DNA from: Bolinopsis microptera
Lineage: Eukaryota; Ctenophora; Tentaculata; Lobata; Bolinopsidae
Assembly (NCBI RefSeq): GCF_026151205.1
Contig: NC_087075.1
Location: 11,392,303 to 11,456,302 of the forward strand
Length of the DNA stretch: 64,000 nucleotides
Direction of reading: 5' to 3'
This document shows, piece after piece, positions 42,501-54,715 of this stretch. A model generated the notes under the pieces. That model saw nothing but the letters and a program-made list of their open reading frames with translations. It ran no database searches and was not told the origin of the DNA. Position numbers and translations under genes: made by a program. Every line of letters starts with the position of its first letter. Position 1 is the first letter of the stretch.

Positions 42501-45500
42501 TGTTAGTCCTCTGCTAGGTTAAAGCACACTGCTAGTATAAAACCAACTCTTGCTAGTAGGCACCAACAAGGCTAGTAGCACACTGCGAGTAAAAAACCCA
42601 CTCTTGATAGTGGCACCACCAAGGGGGGCTTTTTTAGTTAAACACATTCTTTGCTTGTTTGCCACCCATATGCTTGTATTACTTTTGGGGCTTGTAAAGC
42701 ACCCACAGCGTGTAGCACCTCTCTGCTAGTTAAAAACACTCTGCTAGTAGCACACAAGCTAGTAAACTCTCTGCTAGTTGCGCAACCAATTTGCTTGTAT
42801 TTACCCACTGCTTAGTATAGCACTCTGTTTAAGTTTAAAACCACCCCACTGCTAGTAAAACCACTTGCTAGTAAGGCACACGGGCCTAGTAACCCACTAT
42901 GGGACTTTAGTAGATACATACATTTCTAGTAACACCCCCCCCCAACTGCTTCAGTTGCCACCCCCACTTGCTAGGTATTTTGACAGGCTAGTTTAGCGCA
43001 CCTCGCTGGCTAGTAAATCCCACAACTGGCTAAGGTTAAAACCACTCTGGGCTTGTAGGCAACCACCTAAAGCTAGTATATTTCCCTCTCTGGCTAGTTG
43101 GCACCATCAATCTAGTTAAACACTTGCTAGTAGGTAGGCACAAATGCTTAGTTATCAACACAACGGCTAGTATACACTTGCTAGGGGGGTAGCCCACACT
43201 TTTTGGCTTAGTTCCCCACCTCTGCTTAGTTAGCTCACAGCTTTAGTTAAAACAACTCTGCTAGTAGCACAACATCTAGTCACACCACTAGCTTGTAGGG
43301 GGGCAACCACTGCTTTAGTATTACATGCTAGTTGACAACACTGCTTAGTTAAACCCCACTCTGCTTGTAGTACACTCTGCTATGTAGCACAACCACTATT
43401 AGTAGTTTACACCTGCTAGTAGCCCAAACTGATAAGTTATCACACTTGCTCTAGGTTAGTAACTTGCGACAGTTGCCCCAACCCCACTTGCTGTTAAAAC
43501 ACTGATTGTTGTACCATTGCTATGGTAAAAGCCAACACTGCTAGTATAAACACCTCTGGCTAAGTGCACAACATCTTAGTAAACTCACTGGTTTAAGTAA
43601 GCACCCCCCCTACTGCTGTGATTAACCCAATTTGGCTGAATGCCCCCACTCTGCTAGTAATAAACCCCTCACTGTTGTAGTTAAACACTGGCATTGTAAA
43701 AGCACCACTGCTATAGAACACATCTGGTAGTAGTCACACTTGCTAGTAAACCAAAACTTATTGCTAGTTTAGCACACTGCTAAGTAATTTACTCCAGCTA
43801 GTAGGGCACACTGCTTAGGGGCCACACTGGCTAGTAAAGCAAACAAGCCTTGTAAATAACACTTTGCTCCAACGTGTAGCACCACAGCCTAGTAGTAACC
43901 ACTGCTCCCCCTAGTAGCCCACCACCAGCTAAGTAACTATAGATACAATCCTCCGCACACACGCTAGCACCCCCCAATAGACTCCGCCCTCCAACATCAC
44001 ACTGCTCCCCCTGTACTCAACTCTCCCGCTCATATCATAGTGCACCATCAAGGCCACCTCTGTCCACCACAGCTTGCACACTGCTCCCCCCTCGCTCAGC
44101 CCCACACCATCAAACTTGCTTGTTCCCAACAACCACCCCTCCCCCCCCCCCGCGAGACATCCCAGTAGCCAACACAGCTAGTAGTTTCACACTGGCTAGT
44201 AGGGCAATCACACCTCTCCTTGCTTAAGTTAAACCCCCTACCTACCGCGGACCTCTTGTAAGCAAACCCACTTCGCTCACAACAGTTTGCACCCACCTAC
44301 AGAGTCGCAGAGACTCAGCGAGAACACACAACCCCTCCCCCCCCGTGACCGCAGCCCCGCACGACCCCCCCACTACAGCATATTACCACTTTGCTGTTAA
44401 GCTTCCCACTTGCTTGTAGTAAACAACTGCTAGTAGCCCCCCACACCCACTGTAGTAGGGCACAACAGCTAGTAGCACTCTCGCTAGTTGAATACTCTTG
44501 CTATGTAGCACACAGCTTAGGTAAAACACACTGCTTAGTAAGCACCACATTGGGCTGAGTTGGCCACCACAGCTAGTAGCCAACCACTGCTTTAGTATTA
44601 ACATGCTAGTAGCCCCAACCAACCACCTTTTGCTAGTATTACCCTCTCCTGGCTAGTAGGCCCCCCCCAAACTTTGCTAGTAATAGCACACTGCTAGTAA
44701 GGCACACAGCTGTAGCCCCCCACCCCCAATGCTAGGTAACCACTGCGGGCTAAAGGTAGCCACTGGCCTAGTTACAATTTACCAACTCTGCTAGTAAACA
44801 CCCACTGCTGTAAAACCCCTACCTCACTGGCACCCTCGCACCAGTCCTCGTAACCTCCCCACCCCCCACTTGCTAGTTAACTACACTGCTAAGGAGTAAC
44901 ACGGCTCCCCAAGTAAAACCACACAGCTAGTTGGCCCCACCCCTACTTTGCTTAGTTATGAACACTGCTGAGTAAAAAAAAAAACCACTCTGGCTAGTAA
45001 ATAACCACTTTTCTTGCTAGTAAGACCCCCCACCCCCACTGCTAGAAACACGGCTGCTGTAGTATTAACACTTGCTTTAGTAGCAAACAGCTAAGTAGGC
45101 ACACCAAGCTTAGTAGCACCCACTGCTTGTAAACCCCCCCAACTTATTGCTTCGCCGCCCCTAACACACTTGATCTCGAGACTCACAAACTCCCCTCTTC
45201 CCCCGATAGTAGCACCCCCACACTGTGAGGTAAACCAACGCGGGCTGTTTTAGTACCACTTGCTTGTTAAGCATAACATCCCCGCGCCCCCCCCCCACTC
45301 CCCCGTAAACAACCTCTGGATTAGGTAAATATAAATAACCCCCCCACTCTGCTAGTTTAGCCACCCCCCAATTGATAGGTATTAACCAACTTGCTTAGTA
45401 GCACAACTGCTGTTATACCAACTTCTGCTTTAAGTAGCCCCCACACTGCTAGTAGTACACTGGCTAGTAGCACACTGCTTAGTAGCTCCACAGGCTACCA

Positions 45501-48500
45501 CGAGTAACCCAACCACAAGCTAGGTAGCCCCCACGCAGATAGTAGGGCAAACACATCCCCCGCACGCCTCGCGTCTCACATCCAACAATACTATGATACT
45601 CAGCAGACATCGAGACCCCCAGTAGTAATAAAACACTGCTGTAAAGCAACACTGGACTTAGTTATTACATACTCTTGGCTGTTAGTAAAAGGGACCATGC
45701 TTGTAGTTACCACTGCTAGTAGCCACTCTGTAGTAGCACACAGCTGTATACACCACAGATAGTAGGCACGGCAATGGTAGGTAGAAATACAGCTAGTAGC
45801 ACCCTGCTTAGTAGGAACCCAACTTTTGCTAGTAGCCACACTGGGCTAGTTTCACCCTCTTCTGGTTAGTAGCACACTGCTAGTTTTCCCCACTGCTTTT
45901 TGTTAAGCTCAATGCTAGATTACCTTACTTCTGCTAGTAGCACCCACTTTGGCTAGTAAAAAACACTCTGCTAGTCTAAGCACCACTGCTTAGGTATTTT
46001 TCAACTGCTAGTACACCACTGGCTGAGTAACCCCACTTCTTGATTGGTAGCCCACACTAGCTGTAAAATCACTCTGCCTTTAGGTTTTTCCACCCCCCCC
46101 AATGGGCCTGGTTTTATGCACACCTTGCTAGTAGGCAACACCATCTTGGGCTAGTAGCACGGCTGGCTGTAGCACAATGATAGTATTGGGCACACTGCTA
46201 GTTTAATGGTCATCACTCTTGCTTAAGTATACACTATTGCTACGTAAGCACACGCTAGTTAATATACAACCCCCCACTCTGCTTTTTTGGGTAGCCACAA
46301 TGCTCAGTAAAATCACTTGTTGGTAAGGGCCACAACTGGCTAATTTAGACACTGCTAGTAGTTTTTTTTACACCTGTGTTGTAAGCCACCACTGCTTTTA
46401 GTTTCACTTCTTGCTAGTTTAAAGTAGCACACTGCTCAGTAATACACATTGCTTTAAAGGTAGCTACATTGCTAGTTTAAGCCACACAAAAGCCTGTTAA
46501 GGCCACACACTGCTAGTAGCTCACTTGGGTAGTTAGTACTACTTGCTTAGTATAAGACCTACTGGCTAGGTTAAACAACTATGTTAGTATAGGCTCACCC
46601 CACTGCTGTAAAACACTCCGCTAGTTAGGCAACTCTGCTTAGTATTTACACTTGGCTGTAGCTCTCAGGCTAGTAGCCACACTTTGGCTTTTAGCCACCA
46701 CGTGCTTAGTTGAAATCACATACTTGGGGCTATTTAAGGCAACAACCCAGCTAGTAAAGGCCACACAAGGGCTAGGTACGGCACACTGCTAGTATGGCAC
46801 CACTGCTAGTTATGCACACTGCTAGTAAATACCCAACTCTGCTAGTTGGCCAACACTTCGCTGTAAAAACACTCTGCTAGTATAGCAAAAAATAAAAATA
46901 TAAAAACCCCAACAGCTTAGTAATAAACCAACAACCACTGCTTAGTAGAACGCTGCTAGTACCAACACTTGCTAAGTAAGCCATAACCACTGCTTGTACG
47001 CACCCCATCAAGCTATGTTGCTCAACAAGCTAGTAGCCACCCCATCCAGGGCTTGTAAGCCCACATACTGGCTAGTACAACCACGCTGCTAGTAACACCC
47101 CACTGGCTTAAGTTAACAACAACTGCTTAGTTAGCACCACTTAGCTAGGTTAGCCCACACTGCTAGTTACGGAGCTCAACTGGGTCTAGTAGCACCCAGG
47201 GCTAGTATAAGCACCACAGCTAGTAGCAAAAACAAGGCTGTGTTGCACACAGGCTAGTTTAGCACCAAAACAAGCTTGTATAAAATAAAACCACTCTTTT
47301 GCTTTTAGTTAACACTCTGCTAGTCAGCCCCACCACTGCTAGTTAAAGCACCTTTGCTAGTAGCCACCCAATGGCTAGTATACCACTCCTGCTTAGTAGC
47401 CCACACTGCTAGTTATACAACTTCTGCTTAGTAAGCACCCCCCAAAATCTGGCTTGTTTAACACATTGGCTTTAGTAACAACACTGCTAGGTAAATAACC
47501 ACTGCTAGTAGGCACAACTGCTAGTAAATAACACACTGATTGTAACCCACTCTGCTAGTAGGCCATCACAGCTTTGTATTACCACTGCTAGTAGCACACT
47601 TTTATGCACCCCCCCCCTAGTTTAACACTTCTGCTTTGTAAGCACCAAAACTGCTTGTTGCACACAGCCTCAGTAACACAACAGCTATTAGTACACTGCT
47701 AGTTAGCCAACCACTGCGAGTAAATATTTACCCACAACTTTGGCTTAGTAAGGCCCACATCTAGCTAAGGTAGGCACACAGCTTAGTTGCAACCATGGCT
47801 AGTAGCCCACACACTTTGCTTAGTAACACAATTGCTAGGTAAGGGCCACAACTTGCTAGTAATACTAAAAACACTCTTGCCTTTGTATTACAACTTTGGC
47901 TTATGTAGCAACAAAAGCTTTAGTATTACACTGCTAGTAGGCACACCAACACTTGCCTTGTAAACTCTTTTTTGATTTAGTAGGCACCACTGCTAGGTAG
48001 CACACTTAGGCTATAGCCACCACAGCTAGTAGTACAACTGGCTTAGTATGCCACCCACTGCTTAGTACAAACCACTTCTTTGCTAGTTAGGGGCACACAG
48101 CTAGTAGCCACACCCAAGGCTAGTAGACACCCCCCACTGCTTATGTAGCAACCCAACTGCTAGTAATACCACAACTTGCTTAGGAAAACACTTCTAGCTT
48201 ATTTAGTAGACTAATGCTGTGTTGTACCATGCTAGTTTTTGCACCAATGTGCTTGTAAACCCAACTCTGGCTAGTAAGCACAAATTTTGCTAGTAGCACA
48301 ACAGGCTAGGGCAGCACCACTTTTAACTAGTAAGCCAAACAAAGCTAGTTTGACATGGCTTAGTTTATGCACTCTGCTAGTTAAACACACTGCCTATTGT
48401 AAAAACCCACTCTGGCTTAGGTAGCAACTTGGCTAGTTAATTAACTCTCTGGTAGTAGCACCAAACTTGCTAGTTTAACCAAACTCTGGCTAGTAGTCAC

Positions 48501-51500
48501 CACCAGGCTAGTAGCCACACAGCTAGTATTACCCTGGCTAGTGGGCCAACAACTTTGCTAGTAGTTTTACACTTGATTTAGTTTAATAGCCACCCCCCCC
48601 CCACTTGCTAGTTAAACCAACTCTGCTAGTAGCTCACTGCTAGTTTTAACCCCCTTACTTGCTTGGTTAGCCACATGCTTAGTTGCTACTATGGTTTAGT
48701 AGCATACACTAGCTAGTCACACCTTCTGCTTTTGGGTTGCCACAACTTGCGTATGTTAATTTAACCTCAAGGCTAGTAGCCAAACTTGGCTAGTAAGCAC
48801 CACTGCTAGTTAGGACCCACTGTCTTGTAAGCACACAAGCTTAGGTTGCCCACACAGGGCTCGTTAAAAAATGCACAACTGCTAGTTTTAAAATAAAAAC
48901 ACTTCGGCTAGTAGCCAACACTGCAGTAACACCACTAGCTTAGTAACACGCTGCTAGTTGCACCCACTGCTAGTAAAAATACAACTTCTTGCTAGTTAGC
49001 ACTTGGTAGTAGTTAAACACTGCTAGTCGGCCCAACACTTTGCTAAGTAAAAACCTCTGCTAGTAAGTTTAACACTGGCTAGTAGGCAACAAGTTGCTTA
49101 GGTAGTTCCAATGGCTAGTGGCCCACGCTGCTTGTGTAGGGCCCTACAACTGCTAGTTTAAACCAACTGCGTAGTCTAAACATCCTACGGATAGTAGCTA
49201 TCACTTTGCTGAGTAGTACAACTGCTTTGTTAAGAACCACTGCTTGTAAAACACTGCTAAGTTGTTTTACCACTTGGCTTGTAAGGCACCCACTGCTTAG
49301 TTGTACACGTGCTAGGGGTTAGCACGCTGGCTTTTAAGTAGGCACCACTGTAGTATCCACCACTAGGCTAGTATCAACTCTGGCTGAGCCCACCAATTGT
49401 AGGTATTTTAACACTGCTAGTAGCCCTACCGAACTGCTAGTAAGCAACCCCCAATGCTAGGTAAAAAACACCACAAGATAGTAGGCCCCCACACCTTGCT
49501 AGTAAACACTTCTGCTCCCCCCCACCCCAGTAGCACAAATTGCCTAGTGCGCCCGCACAACCTGGCTGTAAAGCACCACCAAGCTAGTAGTCGCACACCC
49601 AGCTAGTTAAGCACGGCTTTTGCGAGTAGCACCACTGGCTAGGTAGTAGCCACCACAAGCAGTTAGTCCTATACAACAGTCTAGGTATTTACCACTTTGG
49701 CTTGTTAAAGGCAACATGTAGTAGTTTAACCAACTTTGCTAGTTAAGCCCAAAACCCACTGCTAGTAAACACTCTGGCTAAGTAGCACACCCACTGCTTG
49801 TATTTACACTGCTTTGTTTTAAGCCCCTCCCACCAATGCTAGGTGTACCCATCTGCTAGTTAAACTCGTGCTTAGTTAATGCCAACACTGCTAGTAGCAC
49901 ACTTTGCTAAGGAATATTAAAACACAACCCAACTGCTAGTAGTTACAACTTGCTAGTAAGGCACCCACTGGCTAGTATAAAACACTCTGCTTTAGTAAAT
50001 TTACAACTTGCTAGTCATTACCCCCACTGGCTAGTAGGCCCACACTTTGCTTGATATGCAACTCTTATGCTTTTAGTGTAATAGCACACACTGCTAGTAA
50101 CACTCTTGCTATTCGTAGGCACCCACTTGCTTAGTAGCAACACTGTGTAGCCCACCCACTGGCTAGTTAGTTGACACTGGCTAGTTGCCACCAACTTGCG
50201 TTAGGTGTTACACTTCTGCTTAGTAGTTACACTGCTAGTAGCACACCACTGCTTTTAGTAGTACAACTGCTAGTAGCCACAAATGCTTAGTAAATAAACC
50301 ACATCTTGGCTTAGGTTATAAACACTGCCTTGTAGCCAACCACTTGGTCTAGTAGTTTCCCCAACTTGCTTAGTTTAGCCATCCACTTGGCTTAGTTACA
50401 CTAAGATCGTATTACCACTGCGAGTGCACCACGGGCTAGTTAGGTAACACTGCTGTTGCACACTGCTAGTTACACTTTCTGCTAGGTATTACACTGGCTA
50501 GTATTTTCCAAATGCTAGAGGCACCCCACTGGCTAGTAGGGGCAAAACTTATGGCTAGGTTGACTCAGCTTTGCTAGGTAAACCCCCACTCTGCTTGTAG
50601 CACACATGCTTTAGTAGGCAAACCACTGGGGCAGTGAGTACACTGGCTTAGTGAGCCACCCAAACTGCCTAGTTATACTCTGCTAGTAGCCCCAAAACAC
50701 CAAGGCTAGTTATTATAGCAAACACAAATAGCTAGTTTATTCCATTGCTAGTAGCACACTGCTTCGTAGTACCCCACTGCTAGTTAGCCACATAGCTCGT
50801 AAACACAAATTCTGCTAGTAAGCCCTACCCACTGCTCGTTATTATACACTGCTAGTAGCACACTGCTAGTAATTAAAAAACACTCTGCAAAGTAACCACC
50901 ACTGCTAGTTAGGCACAACTTGCTAGGTTATGACCCCACTGCTAGGTTAGCACCACTGCTATTAGTTTAAAATAACATCAACTGCTTAGTAGTTTTTTTT
51001 ACACTGGGCTAGGAGCACACCCACTTGCTAGGTTAACATCAAACTTGCTAGTTAATCACTCTGATAGGGTAAGGCTCAACTTGTTTTGTTAGCACAAACC
51101 AAAGCTAGTAAGCAACCCTCTGGCTAGTAGCCCAACAACTGGCTAGTATGCCACAACAGGCTAGTTGGCCAAAACACAGTCTATGTAAACTCTTCTGCTC
51201 TTAGTTGCACTCAGGCTAGGTATTTTACTCTGCTTGTAGGGCACACTGGCTTAGTATGTACACTGCTAGTTTAGCCCACAAACTGCTTAGGTTACCCCAC
51301 TTCTAGCTTAGTTTGGGGCACACTGCTAGTATTACACTGGCTAGTGGCCAACACTTGCTTAGTAATAATAACACACTGCTTGTAGTACCATGCCTAGTAG
51401 GGGCACCACTTGCTAGTAAAAAAACACACTTGCTAAGTAAACACTTCTGCTTAGGTAGCACCACTTGCTAGTAGCACCACTGGCTTAGTAGCCACACCAC

Positions 51501-52409
51501 TGCTAGTATGACCACTTGCTAGTAGGACTCAACAGCTTAGTTCGCAACAACAGGTAGTAACCTACTCTGGGCTTAGTTTAAGCAGCCACCAAGTAGTATT
51601 TCTCTGCCTAGTTAAGCCACTACTAGGCTAGTAGTTAAACACTTGTAGTAGCACCAACTGCTCGTACCACTTCTGCTAGTTGCCCACCACACTGCTAGTT
51701 ATTACACTGCTTGTAGCACACTGCTAGTTTAGTTACACTGCTTTAGTAGACCACTCTGCTAGTACCCCACTAGGGCTAGGTTGCACCCCCACTGCTTGTT
51801 TTTTTTTTTTTACCAACTGCTTGTAGCACCTTCTTTGCTTTGTTATACAAACAGCTTAAGTAGCACAACTGCGTAGGTAGCCACACCCACTGCTAGTAAA
51901 TTCCACACAACTGCTTGTTTAACACTCTGGCTAGTAGGCCAACACTGCCTAGTAGCATCCATTGCTAGTAACCAAAACACCTGCTAGGATAATTAAACCC
52001 CACTCTCTTGGCTAGTTTATGCCCACCCACTGCTAGTATACCACTCTGCTAGAATTGACACTTGCTAAGTTTAGGCCCCCCATCTGCTAGTAAATTAACC
52101 TCCAAACGTTGTAGCACCAACAAAGCTTAGTTTAAAAGCAAACCACTGGCTAGTAGGGGCCACAACTGGCAGTAGTTAAAGGCACAACAGCTTTAGTTGC
52201 CTCCCCAACCCAGCTAGTTACCCCCACTATGCTAGTAGCACCCACCCACAGGCTAGTATTACACTAGGGCTCAAGTTTACCACTGCTAGTTTAGCATCCA
52301 CGTGGCTTGTAAATTAATTACAAAAAAACTCTCTTGCTAGGTAGGCCAACTGGCTAGTTTTTTACTCTGGATAGGTGTGCCCCTCTGCTGTTTGCTAGTT
52401 TACTCATAG

Positions 52410-52620
52410 GCGTGGTGCTCTCGGCGGCTTGGTTGTCATAGGCCTGGAGCATCGCGACCCCCCTCCCCCCTCACAACACCCACACCCCCCTTCCTCAACC
52501 CACGCTACCCGGTCCATAACACCACAGCGTTTCTCCATGCGTGGAGCCATCTCGGCCGTGGTGCATACAAAGCGCGAGGTGCACGGAGGAACTAAAGAAG
52601 TAACTCATGACTAATATGAC
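52410..52620. other. C-rich island near the right end of the satellite
   Basis: This is a roughly 210-bp break in the satellite containing GC-rich sequence. A 61-codon frame here has no recognisable feature and I do not call it a gene. Confidence 0.4.
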
Positions 52621-53045
52621 TTTGCACACACTGCTAGTAGGCTACAACAGCTAGTAGCCACCCCCTATCCCACACACCCCCACCAAGCCCCCCCTACAGA
52701 CCCCCTACATACACACACCCCCCCCAACCACACCCCCCCACCCCCGCCCTCCCCCCCTCACACACTCTGATAGTTGCCACCACAGCTAGTATTACACAGC
52801 TAGTATTACACTGCTTGCTAGCACACCAGCCTAGTTAATAAACACTGCCTAAGCTATTACACTGCTACAGTAGCCCACCTCTGCTAGTAACAACCCCACA
52901 CTGCTCAACACTCACTAGTTAGCACTCTGCTAAGTAGCACACTGCTAGTAAGGCCCCCCCCCCCACACAGCCTAGTAGCACACAGCCTTAGCTTAACACT
53001 CTGCCTAGTAGCCACACAGCCTAGTTATTACACAGCTTAGTATTA

Positions 53046-53150
53046 CACTGCCTCCCCCCCCCCCCCACCACAACCACCCCCCCCCCCCCCCCCCGCCCCC
53101 ACACACCCCCCCCCCCCCACCTGTGACCCCCCCCCAAACCAGCCCACCCA
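53046..53150. repeat. Poly-C tract at the right edge of the satellite
   Basis: Long runs of C broken by A mark the end of the satellite. They are probably inflated by sequencing error. Confidence 0.6.
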
Positions 53151-53169
53151 CTGCCCTGAGTAACCACTC

Positions 53170-53309
53170 TGTAGTAGCAACCGTAGGACGTGTTGCACCA
53201 GTGCCGGCGGGTGATTTGGGAGGAAATGCAGCCCATATTGTTACCGCAGCGAGTAATTTAATGGCTTTCCCATCAATAAATATTAACCCGCCTATAATAT
53301 CCCGAGTAA
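53170..53309 (+). other. Possible exon of unknown gene
   Basis: A frame reads GRVAPVPAGDLGGNAAHIVT...INPPIIS and stops being protein-like at a GTAAGG donor-like site (53308). Base composition differs from the satellite. I do not recognise the peptide, and with such poor flanks it may be chance. The opposite strand is also open. Confidence 0.2.
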
Positions 53310-53559
53310 GGGTATGTAGTATATATTATATCATTTACATATCAGAAATCGCTGTAATAATGCCACAAGAGCACAATAATGTAGAACCTGTTGCCTGTGT
53401 TCCAGGCGATGGTAAACAATGAGGAAAGGTCCTGTGCAGTATGAAAGTGCGTAATAACTAGTCGTGTAAGCAAAATACACCAGCGCTTAGCTGGATACTT
53501 ACCTTTTGATGAGCTTATCCCTTAGCTAAGTTTGCCAAACTAGTTGCTAAATTAGTTAC

Positions 53560-53790
53560 ACTCTTAGTTTGACAACTTAGTTTGACAACTCTTAGTTTGA
53601 CAACTCTAGTTTGACAAACCTCTAGTTTGGACAACTTAGTTTGGACAAACTCTAGTTTGACATCTTAGTGTGTGACAATATTGAGTTTGGACAACTCTCG
53701 GTCATGAATCCGCTCAGTTTGACAACTCTTGTGTGACAACTTCTAGTTTGTTTGACAATATTCTAGTGTTGGACTGTAACTCTAGTCTTT
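53560..53790. repeat. Second 14-bp minisatellite (AGTTTGACAACTCT)
   Basis: About fifteen copies of AGTTTGACAACTCT with frequent indels. The unit length equals that of the large satellite, and both contain CTAGT followed later by an ACNACT/ACACT end. They may share an ancestor. Confidence 0.75.
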
Positions 53791-53927
53791 TGGCGCGCGC
53801 TGTTCTTGCTTTATCTTCTTCTGGCTGTTTAGCGTGCAAGAGCATCTGTCGGCAATTTTCTTAACCGACGACATTTTCGTTTTCATCATCCGTTTTAGAA
53901 TAACAAATTGACCAGCGTTTTCTTCAA

Positions 53928-54224
53928 TTACCATTGTGCGGTCCATAGGCTATACTCTGCATGGTTAATACTAGAGCTGAATTGAACGGGGAATGTAGGT
54001 ATCATACAACTGGTCGGACTTAGATTGTCGACATAAAGTACTGGTGTTTTCATACCATGGTTTATTTGTCCAAGTTGTTTACTGTTTTCAGGCAGCTTCT
54101 CCACAATTTTTGCTGGGTCACAACCAAGATCTGGAGCATGTATTTTTACATCGTCTATATCGCACTGTTCAGTCTCTAGAAGACAACAGGGGGTCGTCTC
54201 CGACACTAAACTCAACCAAACCAC
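53928..54224 (-). other. 98-codon open frame, no recognised domain
   Basis: It lies in a short stretch of better-quality unique DNA. The peptide (LETEQCDIDDVKIHAPDLG..., KLPENSKQLGQINHG) has ordinary composition and could be a real exon. No motif, splice site pair or neighbour supports a function. Confidence 0.25.
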
Positions 54225-54715
54225 CCTCTTTTTTCTTTCAGTTCGTTTGTTAAGCCGTTAGTATTTTTAACATACATATTACATTACACTGGATCGGCTT
54301 ACCACAGTGTAGATTTCATCCAGATCTGTGCCGCGCGCTATATAAACCAACGCACGCTCGCGGGCGCTGACGTGGAGGAGTTACTCTGAAAATTACACTG
54401 TTGTAAAGCCACACAGTGTAATGTTAAATATGTGAGATTATAGACTACAGGCATACTTTCAGGCTATCACTGTATCTAGATTGTTTAGTTTTTCGACTGA
54501 CCTCAGGAGTGACATAACTTCCACAGAATGCCAAAGGTGAGGGGTGGGAGACAGCAAAGACAGCTGTCTCTTTGAAAGTCGGTTGGCCTAACGTTTTGTT
54601 GGTACCAGTTTACTTCCTGGCATTTGTTGTGGTGGGTGTAGTAGCACGGTATTGCCCTTTGTGGTCTGCTCGTATTACCAAACGACACGTGGTGGAGTAT
54701 TTAATTTTTGAGACC
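54225..54715. other. Unique AT-moderate DNA, nothing identified
   Basis: This stretch reads like normal genomic sequence, with a GCGCGC-containing patch near 54330-54370. No gene, repeat or RNA is supported. Confidence 0.4.

Larger units (their letters stand above)
32886..53045. repeat. ~20-kb array of a 14-bp satellite (GCACACTGCTAGTA)
   Basis: Head-to-tail copies of GCACACTGCTAGTA fill the region, roughly 1,300 of them. The clearest stretches (for example 50840-50870, 45450-45480) show exact 14-bp spacing. Elsewhere the spacing drifts to 15-17 bp through inserted A, C, G or T. One strand is C/T-rich with a CTAG core. All frames inside it (60-97 codons) are products of the repeat and are not genes. 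Whether it is pericentromeric, subtelomeric or interstitial cannot be told. Confidence 0.9.

Noticed and set aside
33971-45839. Many 60-97-codon frames in the satellite
   Set aside because: Their composition follows the repeated 14-bp unit; they are not genes.
32886-53045. CRISPR-like array
   Set aside because: There are no spacers: the 14-bp unit is contiguous, the genome is eukaryotic, and no cas-like gene is present.
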